Notes: generated from the letters alone by a model not told the origin. Counted from the stretch's first letter, positions 1 to 8,761 are shown. The stretch: 30,122 bases of DNA from RGIG3009 sp045578425 (GCA_045578425.1 JAZNKF010000019.1:1-30122), one strand, 5' to 3'. Translations and numbers: made by a program.

Positions 1-612
1 CTGGCAATCGAACTGGCGGAACGCGGTATGGAGTTAATTGTTCTGGACCGCGACGAAAACAAAATCCGCGAATTTCGCGAAATCACCGAACACGCGGTAC
101 TTGTCAAAAATTTAAGCAAAAAAACACTCGAAAGCAGCGGCATCGGCAACTGTGACGTTGCGGTGGTGTGCATCGGCGAACAACTGGATACGTCCGTTTT
201 AGCGACTTTGCACTTGGTAGGAATGGGCATTCCGCTGGTACTTGCCAAAGCCCAAAGCGGTGAACACGGCGAAATTTTGGAAAAAATCGGCGCCGAAGTC
301 ATCTACCCGGAACGCGATATGGCCATTCGTTTGGCAAGCCGTCTGCGCACCGCCAAAGTGGTGGATTTCATAAAACTCAGCGAAAAACTCAATATTTCCA
401 AAATTCCCGTTCCCGCTTGCTTGTGGGGTAAAAGCGTGTTAGAAGTCAATCTTCGCCGCCGTTTCGGTCAAAACATTATCGCGCTGGAAAATAACGGTGA
501 AGTGCTGGAAATGCTACACCCCGAATACGTGTTCCGCCAAGGTGACGTGTTGTTTGTTTCGGGCAGTCAAGAAGGACTGTTGCAAATGACCGACTGGCTG
601 GAACAAGAATAG
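1..612 (+). CDS. TrkA/KtrA-family potassium uptake regulator, 5' truncated by window edge
   Basis: The reading frame is open from base 1, so the true start lies upstream and only roughly the first 15-20 residues are missing; the ATG at 28 is internal. The visible part is a Rossmann-type RCK_N domain (acidic end of the second strand in VLDRDENKI, then repeated strand-helix units) followed by an RCK_C domain (VLEVNLRRRFGQNIIAL, then the closing YVFRQGDVLFVSGS). Proteins of this family are cytosolic gating rings that bind nucleotides and control a TrkH/KtrB potassium channel, which would be expected just upstream. The stop is 42 bases before proB and I see no terminator in that gap, so read-through into the proline operon is possible. 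Potassium uptake and proline synthesis are both osmotic-stress functions, which makes the neighbourhood sensible. KtrA versus TrkA cannot be settled without the channel subunit. Confidence 0.88.
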   Translation: MAIELAERGMELIVLDRDENKIREFREITEHAVLVKNLSKKTLESSGIGNCDVAVVCIGEQLDTSVLATLHLVGMGIPLVLAKAQSGEHGEILEKIGAEVIYPERDMAIRLASRLRTAKVVDFIKLSEKLNISKIPVPACLWGKSVLEVNLRRRFGQNIIALENNGEVLEMLHPEYVFRQGDVLFVSGSQEGLLQMTDWLEQE

Positions 613-654
613 GGTGAACAATTAAACCCGAACCCCACGAAAGGAGCGCTTTTT

Positions 655-1422
655 ATGCGTATCGTCATTAAAATCGGCACCTCCACCCTCACCCACGCCA
701 ACGGGTGCCTGAATGTGCGTTGCACCGAAACGTTGTGCAAAATCATCAGCGATATCAAAAACGAAGGTCACGAACTGATTTTGGTCAGTTCGGGCGCTAT
801 CGGCATGGGTGTCGGCAAAATGTCACTCAAAGAACGCCCGACCGATATGCCCACCAAACAAGCGGCTGCTGCCGTCGGTCAATGCGAACTTATGTATACG
901 TACGATAAAATGTTTGCGGATTACAACCATACCATCGCGCAAATTTTAATTACGGGTGATGACTTTTCACACGAAGACCGCCATCAAAACTTTGTCAACA
1001 CCGTCAATCGTTTGTTGGAGTTCAAAGTTCTCCCCATCATTAACGAAAACGACTCTATCTCCACCAACGAAATCAAAGTGGGCGATAACGATACCTTGTC
1101 CGCACTGGTCGCCAAAAGTGTGTCTGCCGACTTGCTCGTTATTTTGTCCGACATCGACGGTCTGTACACCGCCGACCCGCACAATGACCCGTCGGCAACA
1201 CTCATTTCCAAGGTAGACAAACTTACTCCCGCCATTTTCGCGTTGGGCGAAGGTGCGGGTTCCACCCTTGGCACCGGCGGTATGAAAACCAAACTCGACG
1301 CCGCCAAAATCTGTGTCGATGCCGGTTGCGAAATGGTAATTATGAACGGTAAAAACCCGTCACTGTTGTATGATTTGTTTGAAGGGAAAAGTGTGGGAAC
1401 ACGCTTTACGGTGGAAAAATGA
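655..1422 (+). CDS. proB: Glutamate 5-kinase, short form without PUA domain
   Basis: It phosphorylates glutamate to gamma-glutamyl phosphate, the first step of proline synthesis, in the cytosol. The 255 residues cover the amino-acid-kinase fold: KIGTSTLTH at the N-terminus for phosphate binding, LVSSGAIGMGVG, the glutamate-binding PIINENDSIS, VGDNDTLSALVA, LSDIDGLYTADP and the late GTGGMKTKLDAAK. The C-terminal PUA domain of the enterobacterial enzyme (about 367 residues) is absent; kinase-only forms of about 250-270 residues are known in other bacteria. The ATG at 655 follows a clear AAAGGAG ribosome binding site. The end overlaps proA by ATGA, which implies translational coupling. Proline feedback inhibition acts on the kinase domain in this family, so loss of PUA need not mean loss of control. 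Confidence 0.95.
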   Translation: MRIVIKIGTSTLTHANGCLNVRCTETLCKIISDIKNEGHELILVSSGAIGMGVGKMSLKERPTDMPTKQAAAAVGQCELMYTYDKMFADYNHTIAQILITGDDFSHEDRHQNFVNTVNRLLEFKVLPIINENDSISTNEIKVGDNDTLSALVAKSVSADLLVILSDIDGLYTADPHNDPSATLISKVDKLTPAIFALGEGAGSTLGTGGMKTKLDAAKICVDAGCEMVIMNGKNPSLLYDLFEGKSVGTRFTVEK

Positions 1423-2666
1423 ACGACCAACTCGCCTTGTTACAACAAGCCAAAACACATACCACCCGTGCATCACTGCTCAGCAGTGACGAAAAAGATC
1501 ACGCGTTGGAATTGATGGCAGACCAGCTGGTAGCCGATACTTCTGCCATTCTTGCCGCCAACCAAAAAGATATGGAAGCGGCAACGCATTTATCTTCGGT
1601 AATGTCCGACCGCTTACTGCTCACCGCCGACCGCATTGTCGGTATGGCCAACGGCATTCGCCAAATCGCCAAACTTCCCGACCCCGTCGGTAGAGTGTTG
1701 GAAACACGTGAACATCCCAACGGTATGCAGATTGCCAAAACATCGGTTCCGTTCGGTGTGGTCGCTGTCATTTTCGAAAGCCGTCCCAACGTCGCCGCCG
1801 ATACCGCTGCTTTGGCGCTCAAAAGCGGTAACGTGTGCGTGCTGCGCGGCGGCAAAGAAAGCTTTGAATCGTGCAACGCCATTGTCACTTCGCTCAAAAC
1901 CGCCTTGCGCGCGGCAGGCTTGCCCGACGGCTTGGTCAATTTGGTTTCGGACCGTTCGCGTGAAGGTGCTCACCAACTGATGACCGCGACAGGTCTTGTC
2001 GACTTGCTCATCCCGCGCGGCGGCGCAGGACTTATCAAAGCGTGTGTCGAGAACGCCACTGTCCCGTGCATCGAAACCGGCACCGGCATTTGCCACCTTT
2101 TTGTCGACGCTTCTGCCGACATCGAAAAGGCACTGAATATCATCGAAAACGCCAAAACCAGCCGCCCGTCGGTGTGCAACGCCGCCGAAGTCTGCTTGGT
2201 GGATGCGTCGATTGCCCCCACCTTTTTACCCTTGCTCAAAAAACGGTTGGCAGACGACCGCCTCGACCATCCGGTGGAACTGCGCTTGTGTGAAAAAGCG
2301 GCGGCAATCATCAACGGCACTCCCGCCGCCGACACCGATTTTTCTACCGAATTTTTGGATTATATCTTGGCGGTCAAAGTGGTAAACGGCGTGGACGAAG
2401 CGATTGCTCACATTGCCGCCCACTCCACGCATCATAGCGAGGCCATCCTCACCGAAACAGAAGAACACGCCAACCGTTTTGTTCGCTCGGTGGACAGCGC
2501 TGCCGTTTACGTCAACGCTTCCACCCGCTTTACCGACGGCGGCGAATTTGGCAACGGTGCGGAAATCGGCATTTCCACGCAAAAACTTCACGCCCGCGGT
2601 CCCATGGGGCTAAATGAACTGAACACATACAAATATATTGTCCGCGGTAACGGACAGGTAAGGTGA
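1419..2666 (+). CDS. proA: Gamma-glutamyl phosphate reductase (glutamate-5-semialdehyde dehydrogenase)
   Basis: This NADPH-dependent reductase converts gamma-glutamyl phosphate to glutamate-5-semialdehyde, which cyclises to pyrroline-5-carboxylate. The 415 residues match the usual family length. Visible family motifs are VIFESRPNVAADTAALALKS in the cofactor-binding half, the catalytic cysteine region RPSVCNAAEVCLV, and the conserved C-terminal stretch ASTRFTDGGEFGNGAEIGIS followed by HARGPMGL. Its ATG overlaps the proB stop (ATGA), and its own stop lies just before the chosen proC start, so the three genes are translationally linked. The intermediate is labile, which fits tight co-expression of ProB and ProA. 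Nothing is missing or disrupted. Confidence 0.96.
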   Translation: MNDQLALLQQAKTHTTRASLLSSDEKDHALELMADQLVADTSAILAANQKDMEAATHLSSVMSDRLLLTADRIVGMANGIRQIAKLPDPVGRVLETREHPNGMQIAKTSVPFGVVAVIFESRPNVAADTAALALKSGNVCVLRGGKESFESCNAIVTSLKTALRAAGLPDGLVNLVSDRSREGAHQLMTATGLVDLLIPRGGAGLIKACVENATVPCIETGTGICHLFVDASADIEKALNIIENAKTSRPSVCNAAEVCLVDASIAPTFLPLLKKRLADDRLDHPVELRLCEKAAAIINGTPAADTDFSTEFLDYILAVKVVNGVDEAIAHIAAHSTHHSEAILTETEEHANRFVRSVDSAAVYVNASTRFTDGGEFGNGAEIGISTQKLHARGPMGLNELNTYKYIVRGNGQVR

Positions 2667-2671
2667 AAGAT

Positions 2672-3478
2672 ATGAGTTATACCGTTGGTTTTATTGGTTG
2701 CGGCAACATGGGCGGTGCCCTGCTTAATGCCGTTTTGCAGCGTATTGACGCTGCCAACTGCTGTGTATGCGAAACGTTGCCCGAAAAAGCGGCCCCGTTT
2801 GTAAAAAAAGGCGTAACCCTGCTGCCCACCGCGGCTGACGTCGTCGCCAAGTCGCAAATGGTCTTTTTGGCGGTCAAACCGCAAGTGCTTGGTGACGTCA
2901 TCGACACGTTTAGCGCTGCTCTCACGGCCGAAAATGCGCCCGTGTTCGTCACCATGGCGGCAGGCACCACCATTGCCACGTTGCAAAGCTTTTTGGGTGT
3001 TACCGCCCCTGTCATTCGCATCATGCCCAACCTGCCTTGCTCGGTCGGTAAAGGTGTGGTATTGTACTGCACAAACCCCGCTGTTTCGGCAACGCAAAAA
3101 GAACAGTTTTTATCCTTGCTGTCCCCCGCCGGCTTGCTCGACGAAATTCCCGAGGGCGATATCGATGCCGCCAGCGTGGTTTCGGGCTGCGGTCCTGCGT
3201 TTGTGTTTGCGTTTGCCGAAGCCCTGGCAAACGGCGCCGCCGCTTGCGGTCTTGACAAACAGCGCGCTCTGCTGTATGCCGCCCGCACGCTGGAAGGCGC
3301 GGCAACGCTTATGGAGCGAAGCGACAAAGATGCCGCCGCGCTCATCAAAGCAGTGTGCAGTCCCAAGGGTACTACCATCGAGGGTGTCGAATCCTTGGAG
3401 AAAAACGGCTTTGCCGACATCGTTGCCAAAGCGGTCGATGCCTCCTACCGCCGCACGGTAGAACTGAGCAAACAATAA
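2672..3478 (+). CDS. proC: Pyrroline-5-carboxylate reductase
   Basis: It performs the last step of proline synthesis, the NAD(P)H-dependent reduction of pyrroline-5-carboxylate. The N-terminal Rossmann motif is VGFIGCGNMGGALL. The middle carries RIMPNLPCSVGKGV. The C-terminal helical dimerisation domain has VSGCGPAFVFAFAEALANG and CSPKGTTIEGVESLE. I chose the ATG at 2672 because an AAGGTGA ribosome binding site ends six bases before it; the alternative GTG at 2663 (overlapping the proA stop) lies within that site and adds three non-conserved residues. The gene closes the proBAC operon and is followed by a strong hairpin shared with the convergent GH3 genes. Length (268 residues) is normal. 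Confidence 0.95.
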   Translation: MSYTVGFIGCGNMGGALLNAVLQRIDAANCCVCETLPEKAAPFVKKGVTLLPTAADVVAKSQMVFLAVKPQVLGDVIDTFSAALTAENAPVFVTMAAGTTIATLQSFLGVTAPVIRIMPNLPCSVGKGVVLYCTNPAVSATQKEQFLSLLSPAGLLDEIPEGDIDAASVVSGCGPAFVFAFAEALANGAAACGLDKQRALLYAARTLEGAATLMERSDKDAAALIKAVCSPKGTTIEGVESLEKNGFADIVAKAVDASYRRTVELSKQ

Positions 3479-3492
3479 TTTTTCAAAACATA

Positions 3493-3529
3493 AAAATCGC
3501 CCGACGAGAGTTTCTCGTCGGACGATTTT
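3493..3529. terminator. Bidirectional Rho-independent terminator between proC and the GH3 genes
   Basis: A perfect 8-bp stem (3501-3508 with 3514-3521) is extended, after one mismatch, by AAAATCG (3493-3499) pairing with CGATTTT (3523-3529). The A-rich left flank and T-rich right flank let it terminate on both strands, matching the convergent gene ends on either side. Confidence 0.88.
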
Positions 3530-3538
3530 CCTTTGGGT

Positions 3539-5152
3539 TTATACTTCTCGTTCAAAGAATCCTTCAAACTTAACAGGGCTCTTGCCCACGGCTTTGATGT
3601 CACCCACCAACAACTTTGCCAAAGCGCGTTGTGTGGCAGGGCAATGCGAATACGCGTTGATATACGTTTTCAAATACGGATAATCGTACAGTTTGTACGG
3701 ATCACCCAACGATGCAAAAATCAAACGCGGATGTTGCAAAATGTAAGCACGCCACATCGTCATTGCTTGCGGCCAACCAATGCGGTTGCTGCCGCCGTTG
3801 TTATTCAGCGAGTGGAAGCACGAGGTCAACAACACGGCATCATAATCCTTCAAAATCTTGTTAAGCTCATAGTGACCGGGGTTAACCACCGCCGTTACTT
3901 GCACTCCGTGCTTTTCGAGTTCCTCGGTCAACGCGGGATATTCTTTTTCTTTCACAAAGCGGTTTTCGGGCACCGAAATCACGTGCAACACTTTGTCGCC
4001 CGCTTTCAGCGCCGTGTTTTCAATAATCCCTTGCGTATCGCGAATCACAGTGAGCGATTTGTCGGTAAGTTCTTGCGCCAACTCTTCAATATCATAGGGC
4101 GGAGTGAGCATTTCTTCGGTCGGAGCATCGGCTTTGTCAAACAAGCCAAGGCTGTTTTTGAGTCTCCAAATACGAAGCACGGCGTCTTTCAGACGTTCCA
4201 TGGTAATTTCGCCGCTTTCCACCGCCGCTTTAATGTAATCAAAGTCGGTCGGCAGCGGGAACAACACCATATCACCGCCTGCTTTTAAGTACTCCACCGC
4301 CAAGCGTTCGGCAGGAGCCATGGCACAAGCACCCACCATGCACATCGCATCCGAAACAATACAACCGTCGTAACCGAGTTCACCTTTGAGCAAACCGGTC
4401 ATCAAGTTTTTGCTGAGCGTTGCGGGCGGATAACCCATAATATCGTCAATTTTTTCGTCAAACGCAGGCAAGGCAATGTGCGCCACCATAATGGCCATAG
4501 TACCCGCTTTAATCATTTCGCGGTATACTCTGCCGTAGGTGTTCATCCACTCCTCGCGCGACATGGTGTTAATCGTGGTCATAAAGTGTTGGTTACGGTC
4601 ATCCATACCGTCGCCGGGGAAGTGTTTACAGCAAGCCGCCATCAAGTTGTCTTGTTGGAAACCCTCCACCATCGCTTTGCCGATTTTGATCACTTGGTCA
4701 GGATCATCCGAAGCGGCACGCGCATTCAGCACACTGTTTTGGAAATTGTAATTGATATCCACCACCGGCGCGAGCGCGAGCGAAATATCCTCTTTGCGAT
4801 ACGCTTGCGCGGTCAGGTGATACAGCTTTTTAATGAGTTCGGGGTCGTTGGCTGCACTGCACGCCATCACGTTGGGCAAGCGCAAACCGCCAAACAAGTT
4901 GGCAGGACCTTCCTCGACGTCAGCCGCATAAATGGTGGGAGTGCGGCAATATTTCTTTTGCACTTCGGCAATTGCCAAACGGCGTTCTGTTTTTACCGAG
5001 TTGTAAAAAATACCGCCCGGCATGGTCTTTTTGGCAATTTCTTCGTATTCTTCCACCGAATAAGAATTCAGTTCATAGCACAGCACTTGTCCGACCAATT
5101 CGTCCAACGACAAATCGTTAATGCCGTCAAGCAGTTGTTGTTCCGTCCACAT
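3539..5152 (-). CDS. Cytosolic GH3 glycosidase, NagZ-type (copy A)
   Basis: A 537-residue family 3 glycoside hydrolase with the N-terminal TIM barrel (about 15-340) and an alpha/beta C-terminal domain (about 365-525). KHFPGDG (176-182) and IVSDA (265-269, nucleophile D268) are the substrate and nucleophile motifs. His189 in RNQH aligns with the general acid/base histidine of NagZ-like enzymes, but the partner aspartate of the usual Asp-His dyad reads as Asn187. There is no signal peptide, so it should act in the cytosol on imported oligosaccharides, removing a terminal beta-linked sugar. The N-acetylhexosamine specificity usual for this subgroup is inference, and a phosphorylase is possible because some GH3 members with this histidine are phosphorolytic. 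The ATG at 5152 has a GAGGAGGGG ribosome binding site and matches the start of the paralogue; the longer frame upstream lacks support. It lies 13 bases after copy B, in one transcript. Confidence 0.85.
   Translation of the reverse strand: MWTEQQLLDGINDLSLDELVGQVLCYELNSYSVEEYEEIAKKTMPGGIFYNSVKTERRLAIAEVQKKYCRTPTIYAADVEEGPANLFGGLRLPNVMACSAANDPELIKKLYHLTAQAYRKEDISLALAPVVDINYNFQNSVLNARAASDDPDQVIKIGKAMVEGFQQDNLMAACCKHFPGDGMDDRNQHFMTTINTMSREEWMNTYGRVYREMIKAGTMAIMVAHIALPAFDEKIDDIMGYPPATLSKNLMTGLLKGELGYDGCIVSDAMCMVGACAMAPAERLAVEYLKAGGDMVLFPLPTDFDYIKAAVESGEITMERLKDAVLRIWRLKNSLGLFDKADAPTEEMLTPPYDIEELAQELTDKSLTVIRDTQGIIENTALKAGDKVLHVISVPENRFVKEKEYPALTEELEKHGVQVTAVVNPGHYELNKILKDYDAVLLTSCFHSLNNNGGSNRIGWPQAMTMWRAYILQHPRLIFASLGDPYKLYDYPYLKTYINAYSHCPATQRALAKLLVGDIKAVGKSPVKFEGFFEREV
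4494..4566. repeat. 73-bp exact direct repeat inside GH3 copy A
   Basis: This stretch is identical, base for base, to 6124-6196 in copy B (offset 1630). It encodes the part of the barrel just downstream of the KHFPGDG motif (about residues 196-219). The identity includes synonymous positions, in a gene pair whose ends are well diverged. Confidence 0.9.
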
Positions 5153-5165
5153 ACTTTTCCCCTCC

Positions 5166-6782
5166 TCAAATCGTTTCGCGCTCAAAGAATCCTTTAAGCG
5201 CCACCGGGCTCTTGCCGGTAGCTTCAATCTCACCTGTCAACAACTTCACCAAGGCACGTTGCGAAGAGGGTGCTTTGGAATAGCAGTTGACATAGGTTTT
5301 CACATACGGATAATCGTACAGTTTGTAGGGGTCACCAAGCGAAGCCACAATCAAACGCGGATGTTGCAAAATGTAAGCGCGCCACATAATCATCGCTTGT
5401 TCCCAACCAATGCGCAACGTACCGCCGCCATTGTTTTGCGTATCGCACGAAAGGCTCAACAACACGTAATCGCAGCCTTCCATGGCCGCTTTCACTTCGT
5501 TGTGGCCGGGGTTAACCAAAGTCGTTACTTCAATGCCGCGTTTTTTGAGTTCTTCTTCCACAATCGGCAATGCCGTTTTTTGCGAATGACGGTTTTCGGG
5601 TTTTGCCAGCACGTGCAACACTTTGGCACCCGCTTTCAACCCTTTGCCCGCAATCAAACCGTCCACGTCACGAATCACGGTCAGCGACTTGTCTGCCAAC
5701 TCTTGGGAAATCTCTTCCAACGGTGTTTCAAGGGTAAGTTGCTTAGCAGTCGGGGCATCTTTTTCGTCAAACAATCCCACCGAGTTTTTCAAACGCCAAA
5801 TGCGGGTAACGGCATCTTTCACGCGTTCCATGGACAGTTCGCCGCTTTCGAGCGCCGCTTTAATGTAATCAAAATCCGTCGGCAGCGGGAACAACAACAT
5901 ATCGCCGCCCGCTTTCAAATATTCCACTGCCAAACGCTCGGCAGGTGCCATGGCGCAAGCGCCCACCATGCTCAAAGCATCCGAAACGATACATCCGTCA
6001 AACCCAAGTTCGCCTTTGAGCAAGCCGGTCATCAAGTTTTTGCTCAAAGTGGCGGGCGGATACCCCAAAATATCGTCAATCTTCTCATCAAACGCAGGCA
6101 AGGCAATGTGTGCCACCATAATTGCCATAGTACCCGCTTTAATCATTTCGCGGTATACTCTGCCGTAGGTGTTCATCCACTCCTCGCGCGACATGGAGTT
6201 AATGGTCGTCATAAAGTGTTGGTTGCGGTCATCCATACCGTCACCGGGGAAGTGTTTGCAGCAAGCCGCCATCAAGTTGTCTTGTTGGAAACCCTCTACC
6301 ATCGCTTTGCCCATTTTAATCACTTGGTCAGGGCTGTCCGAAGCCGCGCGCACGTTCAACACACTGCTTTTGGAATTGTAGTTAATATCCACCACGGGGG
6401 CAAGCGCCAACGTAATATCGTTTTGACGTTCCACTTGAGCCGTAGCGTGGTATGCTTTTTTCAAAAGCTCCTCATCGTCAGCGGCACTACATCCCATCAC
6501 GGTGGGGAAAAGCACCCCATCACAAAGATTGTTAGGGCCTTCCTCTACGTCTGCCACATACATGCTGGGCACTTTGCAATATTTGCTGTGCGAAGCGCGC
6601 AACGCTTCCCATCTTTCGGGTTGTGCTCTGTGAAAATACGCGCTGCCGGGCTTTACCTTTTTAACCAAAGCATCGTATTCTTCTTCCGAAAACGAACCGG
6701 TTTCATAGCACAACAATTGACCTACCAATTCGTCCAGTGTCAACTCTTCAATGCCGGCACGAATTTGTTCTTCTGTCCACAT
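5166..6782 (-). CDS. Cytosolic GH3 glycosidase, NagZ-type (copy B)
   Basis: Tandem paralogue of the following gene: 538 residues, collinear, with the same catalytic positions (KHFPGDG at 176-182, His189, Asp268 in IVSDA) and the same Asn187 where NagZ has Asp. The first 130 residues and the C-terminal domain are clearly diverged from copy A, while residues of about 158-340 are almost the same. Differing N- and C-terminal parts around a shared core could mean different aglycone or leaving-group specificity. No signal peptide or membrane segment is seen. The ATG at 6782 follows AAAGGGGGAAACG, a good ribosome binding site. It is first in a two-gene unit with its own promoter (6832-6861) and lies just downstream of the GH16 array, suggesting it finishes what those enzymes start. 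Confidence 0.85.
   Translation of the reverse strand: MWTEEQIRAGIEELTLDELVGQLLCYETGSFSEEEYDALVKKVKPGSAYFHRAQPERWEALRASHSKYCKVPSMYVADVEEGPNNLCDGVLFPTVMGCSAADDEELLKKAYHATAQVERQNDITLALAPVVDINYNSKSSVLNVRAASDSPDQVIKMGKAMVEGFQQDNLMAACCKHFPGDGMDDRNQHFMTTINSMSREEWMNTYGRVYREMIKAGTMAIMVAHIALPAFDEKIDDILGYPPATLSKNLMTGLLKGELGFDGCIVSDALSMVGACAMAPAERLAVEYLKAGGDMLLFPLPTDFDYIKAALESGELSMERVKDAVTRIWRLKNSVGLFDEKDAPTAKQLTLETPLEEISQELADKSLTVIRDVDGLIAGKGLKAGAKVLHVLAKPENRHSQKTALPIVEEELKKRGIEVTTLVNPGHNEVKAAMEGCDYVLLSLSCDTQNNGGGTLRIGWEQAMIMWRAYILQHPRLIVASLGDPYKLYDYPYVKTYVNCYSKAPSSQRALVKLLTGEIEATGKSPVALKGFFERETI
6124..6196. repeat. 73-bp exact direct repeat inside GH3 copy B
   Basis: Partner of 4494-4566. The flanks on both sides also remain very similar at the DNA level over several hundred bases, then similarity falls toward the gene ends. 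Confidence 0.9.
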
Positions 6783-6831
6783 AATCGTTTCCCCCTTTAA
6801 CGACGCATTTTTCGCCGCTTCTACTGCTGTT

Positions 6832-6861
6832 ATTTTATCATACCGTCCTCTTAAAAATCAA
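6832..6861 (-). promoter_or_regulatory. Candidate SigA promoter for the GH3 pair
   Basis: On the minus strand, TTGATT (6856-6861) is followed after 18 bases by TAAAAT (6832-6837), itself embedded in TATGATAAAAT. It lies about 50 bases upstream of the copy B start and downstream of the preceding unit's terminator. The same pair of hexamers and the same TATGATAAAAT context occur before the GH16 gene that starts at 8728. Confidence 0.55.
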
Positions 6862-6911
6862 GGAAAGAATATATTTTTACACAAAGAGACACAAAAAAAA
6901 GCCGTTTTTCC

Positions 6912-6948
6912 AAAAAACAAAGTCGAGCGGTGTTTTTCACCGCTCGAC
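6912..6948 (-). terminator. Rho-independent terminator after the distal GH16 gene
   Basis: A perfect 11-bp stem (6922-6932 with 6938-6948) with a five-base loop is followed on the minus strand by a T-rich tract (A-rich 6912-6921 on plus). It starts only seven bases after the GH16 stop at 6956. Confidence 0.92.
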
Positions 6949-6955
6949 TGTTGTT

Positions 6956-8728
6956 TTACGCGTTATTCTTTTTCTTTTTTCGGCACACTGCCACAACAAC
7001 AGCTGCCACTGCGGCAATCAACACCACGGCTGCCACCGCAATCATCCACGGTTTAACGGGTGAAGCCGGCACTTTTTCCCGTGCCGCCGACAACAACTCG
7101 TCATAAGTGGAACCGCCGTTCAAATACACGTGATTGTTAATAGCTTCTTTGAGTTCCGCACTCATTTCTTTCCATTTTTTCTCGCCGCCGACAATCACTT
7201 TGCACGCATCCATCGACTCGATATCGAGCAGAGCGCCTTCGCTGTCAACGGCAAAAGCCGCCGCAAAAGATTCCATGTCCGCTTTAAACTGTTTGGCATC
7301 TTCCAAAACTTCCGCCATGGTTTTACCGACTTCGCGTTTGGCTATACGGTCGAGTTCTTTTTGTTTTTCGGCAGAAAGTTCCTCAAAAGCCGCTTGTGTA
7401 TCTATGAGCGTTTCATAGTTTTCAAAATCAGCAACCAAGTTAATTTGTCCGTCGCCGTCGCGCAAATACATATCCACAAACTGCGCCGTTTCCACGCTTT
7501 CGCCCAGGCTCGCTTCGGCTCCGCCTTCCCACACGTGGATATAGTCAATTTCCAACGGCCAACCCTCGTTACCGTTAATCACCAGCGGTGTCAATTGGTC
7601 ATCAAAAATAGCAAACGCATCCAAGCCATCGGTGTTTCCCTTCATGCTCATTGCTTCCGGATAAGAAGTACCGTTGTCTTTCCAACACAAGGTCATATAT
7701 TCCTTGCCGTCCAAATAGCTTGTAATCGAACCGTTACGCCACACAAAACCCATGGTGTGCCATTCGCCGTCGCGCATACCAAGGTGCTTGTAGTTTTGGT
7801 TTTTATAATGGTGGATATATTCGGTTTGATTGGCATCGGTAAACGATAAATCGTGCAACGTGGTGGTAAAAGAATCATCGTTTAAAAATTCCAAAAAGTC
7901 CATTTCTACATACCGATTGGCATCCGGATAGCTCAACATTTTTTCGGGCGGCAACGACCACACCGAGGGTTGACCTTTGTCACCCGAAATGCGGTTGGCA
8001 GGCGTGCGCACGCGCATTTCCATATACCCGTGAGTATATCCCCATCCCGCACCGGTAGCACAGTCAAACGTACTTAACGTCCAACCGGCCCAACCGGGAT
8101 CTTTCACCGTACGTATTAAACGAATCCCCTCTTCGGTCAATTCATAATCCGTCGGCTCGGAATCCGAAGAACCATACGGCATGTTGGCATACCATTTGTA
8201 ACCGTAAGCGCCGGTGCACTCTTTGTCCACCAAATCAAGCGTGGTAAAATCATCGCTGAATGTAAGGGAAGTCATACCGAATTTTTCGGCAATCGAGGGC
8301 ACTTCCAACGCTTCTTTTGCCACACGAATGTTGGCAACAAGGTGTTGTTTGTCCACCCAGTTTTCGCGATCTGCTTTACACTCATTGAGCACCGCCGTTA
8401 CCACGTGTTCCCCCGCAACGGCTTCCCATTTCGGGAACTTCACTTGCACGGTTTGTCCCGCGGCAATGCCTTTGTCGTAGGTTTCGGTAAATACTTTTTC
8501 TTGGTTTACATACAAATCCACTTTCACAGCGGTGCCTTTTGCCAAGTCACCACCATTGTTTTTTAAATGCGCACTAAACACAACCTTTGCGCCGGGCTTC
8601 GGTTGCTCTGCGCCATCCCATGTAATATCCGCCACCGTCACGGCGGCTTCCCCTTCGGCCGCCACACCAAAGGCACAGCAGCCAAGCAACAAACAAAAAG
8701 TCAACAAACAAACCAATACTCGTTTCAC
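6956..8728 (-). CDS. Secreted, membrane-anchored CARDB-GH16 enzyme (paralogue 1)
   Basis: A 590-residue surface protein: signal peptide (1-24), CARDB-like beta domain (about 30-137), GH16-like jelly roll (about 153-402), a helical, charged stalk (about 410-555), a membrane helix (561-581) and a basic tail (KKKK) that should sit inside. The GH16 domain shows TFSDDF, GWGYTHGYMEMRVRTP, SVWSLPP and the catalytic E275-M-D277-F-L-E280 (the ExDxxE type with a beta-bulge), then EWHTMGFVWRNG and LEIDYIHVWE. It should cut an extracellular beta-linked polymer in an endo fashion; the substrate cannot be read from the motifs. I place the start at GTG 8728, seven bases after AGGAGG and aligned with the next paralogue's ATG; the earlier TTG at 8749 has no such site. 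The signal region contains LLGC, so lipid modification is an alternative to cleavage after GVAA. It has its own promoter and terminator. Confidence 0.83.
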   Translation of the reverse strand: MKRVLVCLLTFCLLLGCCAFGVAAEGEAAVTVADITWDGAEQPKPGAKVVFSAHLKNNGGDLAKGTAVKVDLYVNQEKVFTETYDKGIAAGQTVQVKFPKWEAVAGEHVVTAVLNECKADRENWVDKQHLVANIRVAKEALEVPSIAEKFGMTSLTFSDDFTTLDLVDKECTGAYGYKWYANMPYGSSDSEPTDYELTEEGIRLIRTVKDPGWAGWTLSTFDCATGAGWGYTHGYMEMRVRTPANRISGDKGQPSVWSLPPEKMLSYPDANRYVEMDFLEFLNDDSFTTTLHDLSFTDANQTEYIHHYKNQNYKHLGMRDGEWHTMGFVWRNGSITSYLDGKEYMTLCWKDNGTSYPEAMSMKGNTDGLDAFAIFDDQLTPLVINGNEGWPLEIDYIHVWEGGAEASLGESVETAQFVDMYLRDGDGQINLVADFENYETLIDTQAAFEELSAEKQKELDRIAKREVGKTMAEVLEDAKQFKADMESFAAAFAVDSEGALLDIESMDACKVIVGGEKKWKEMSAELKEAINNHVYLNGGSTYDELLSAAREKVPASPVKPWMIAVAAVVLIAAVAAVVVAVCRKKKKNNA

Positions 8729-8761
8729 CGTAATTCCTCCTTGAAACAATCTCTTGTTGCC

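Noticed and set aside
3493..3529. Hairpin considered as a repeat-type mobile element remnant
   Set aside because: It occurs once, sits between convergent stops, and has A/T flanks of an ordinary bidirectional terminator.
5121..6800. 559-codon open frame on the plus strand, antisense to the GH3 pair
   Set aside because: It mirrors the GH3 genes, has no ribosome binding site or recognisable domain, and arises because the sense genes rarely use TTA, CTA or TCA codons. The GH3 frame has motifs and paralogue conservation.
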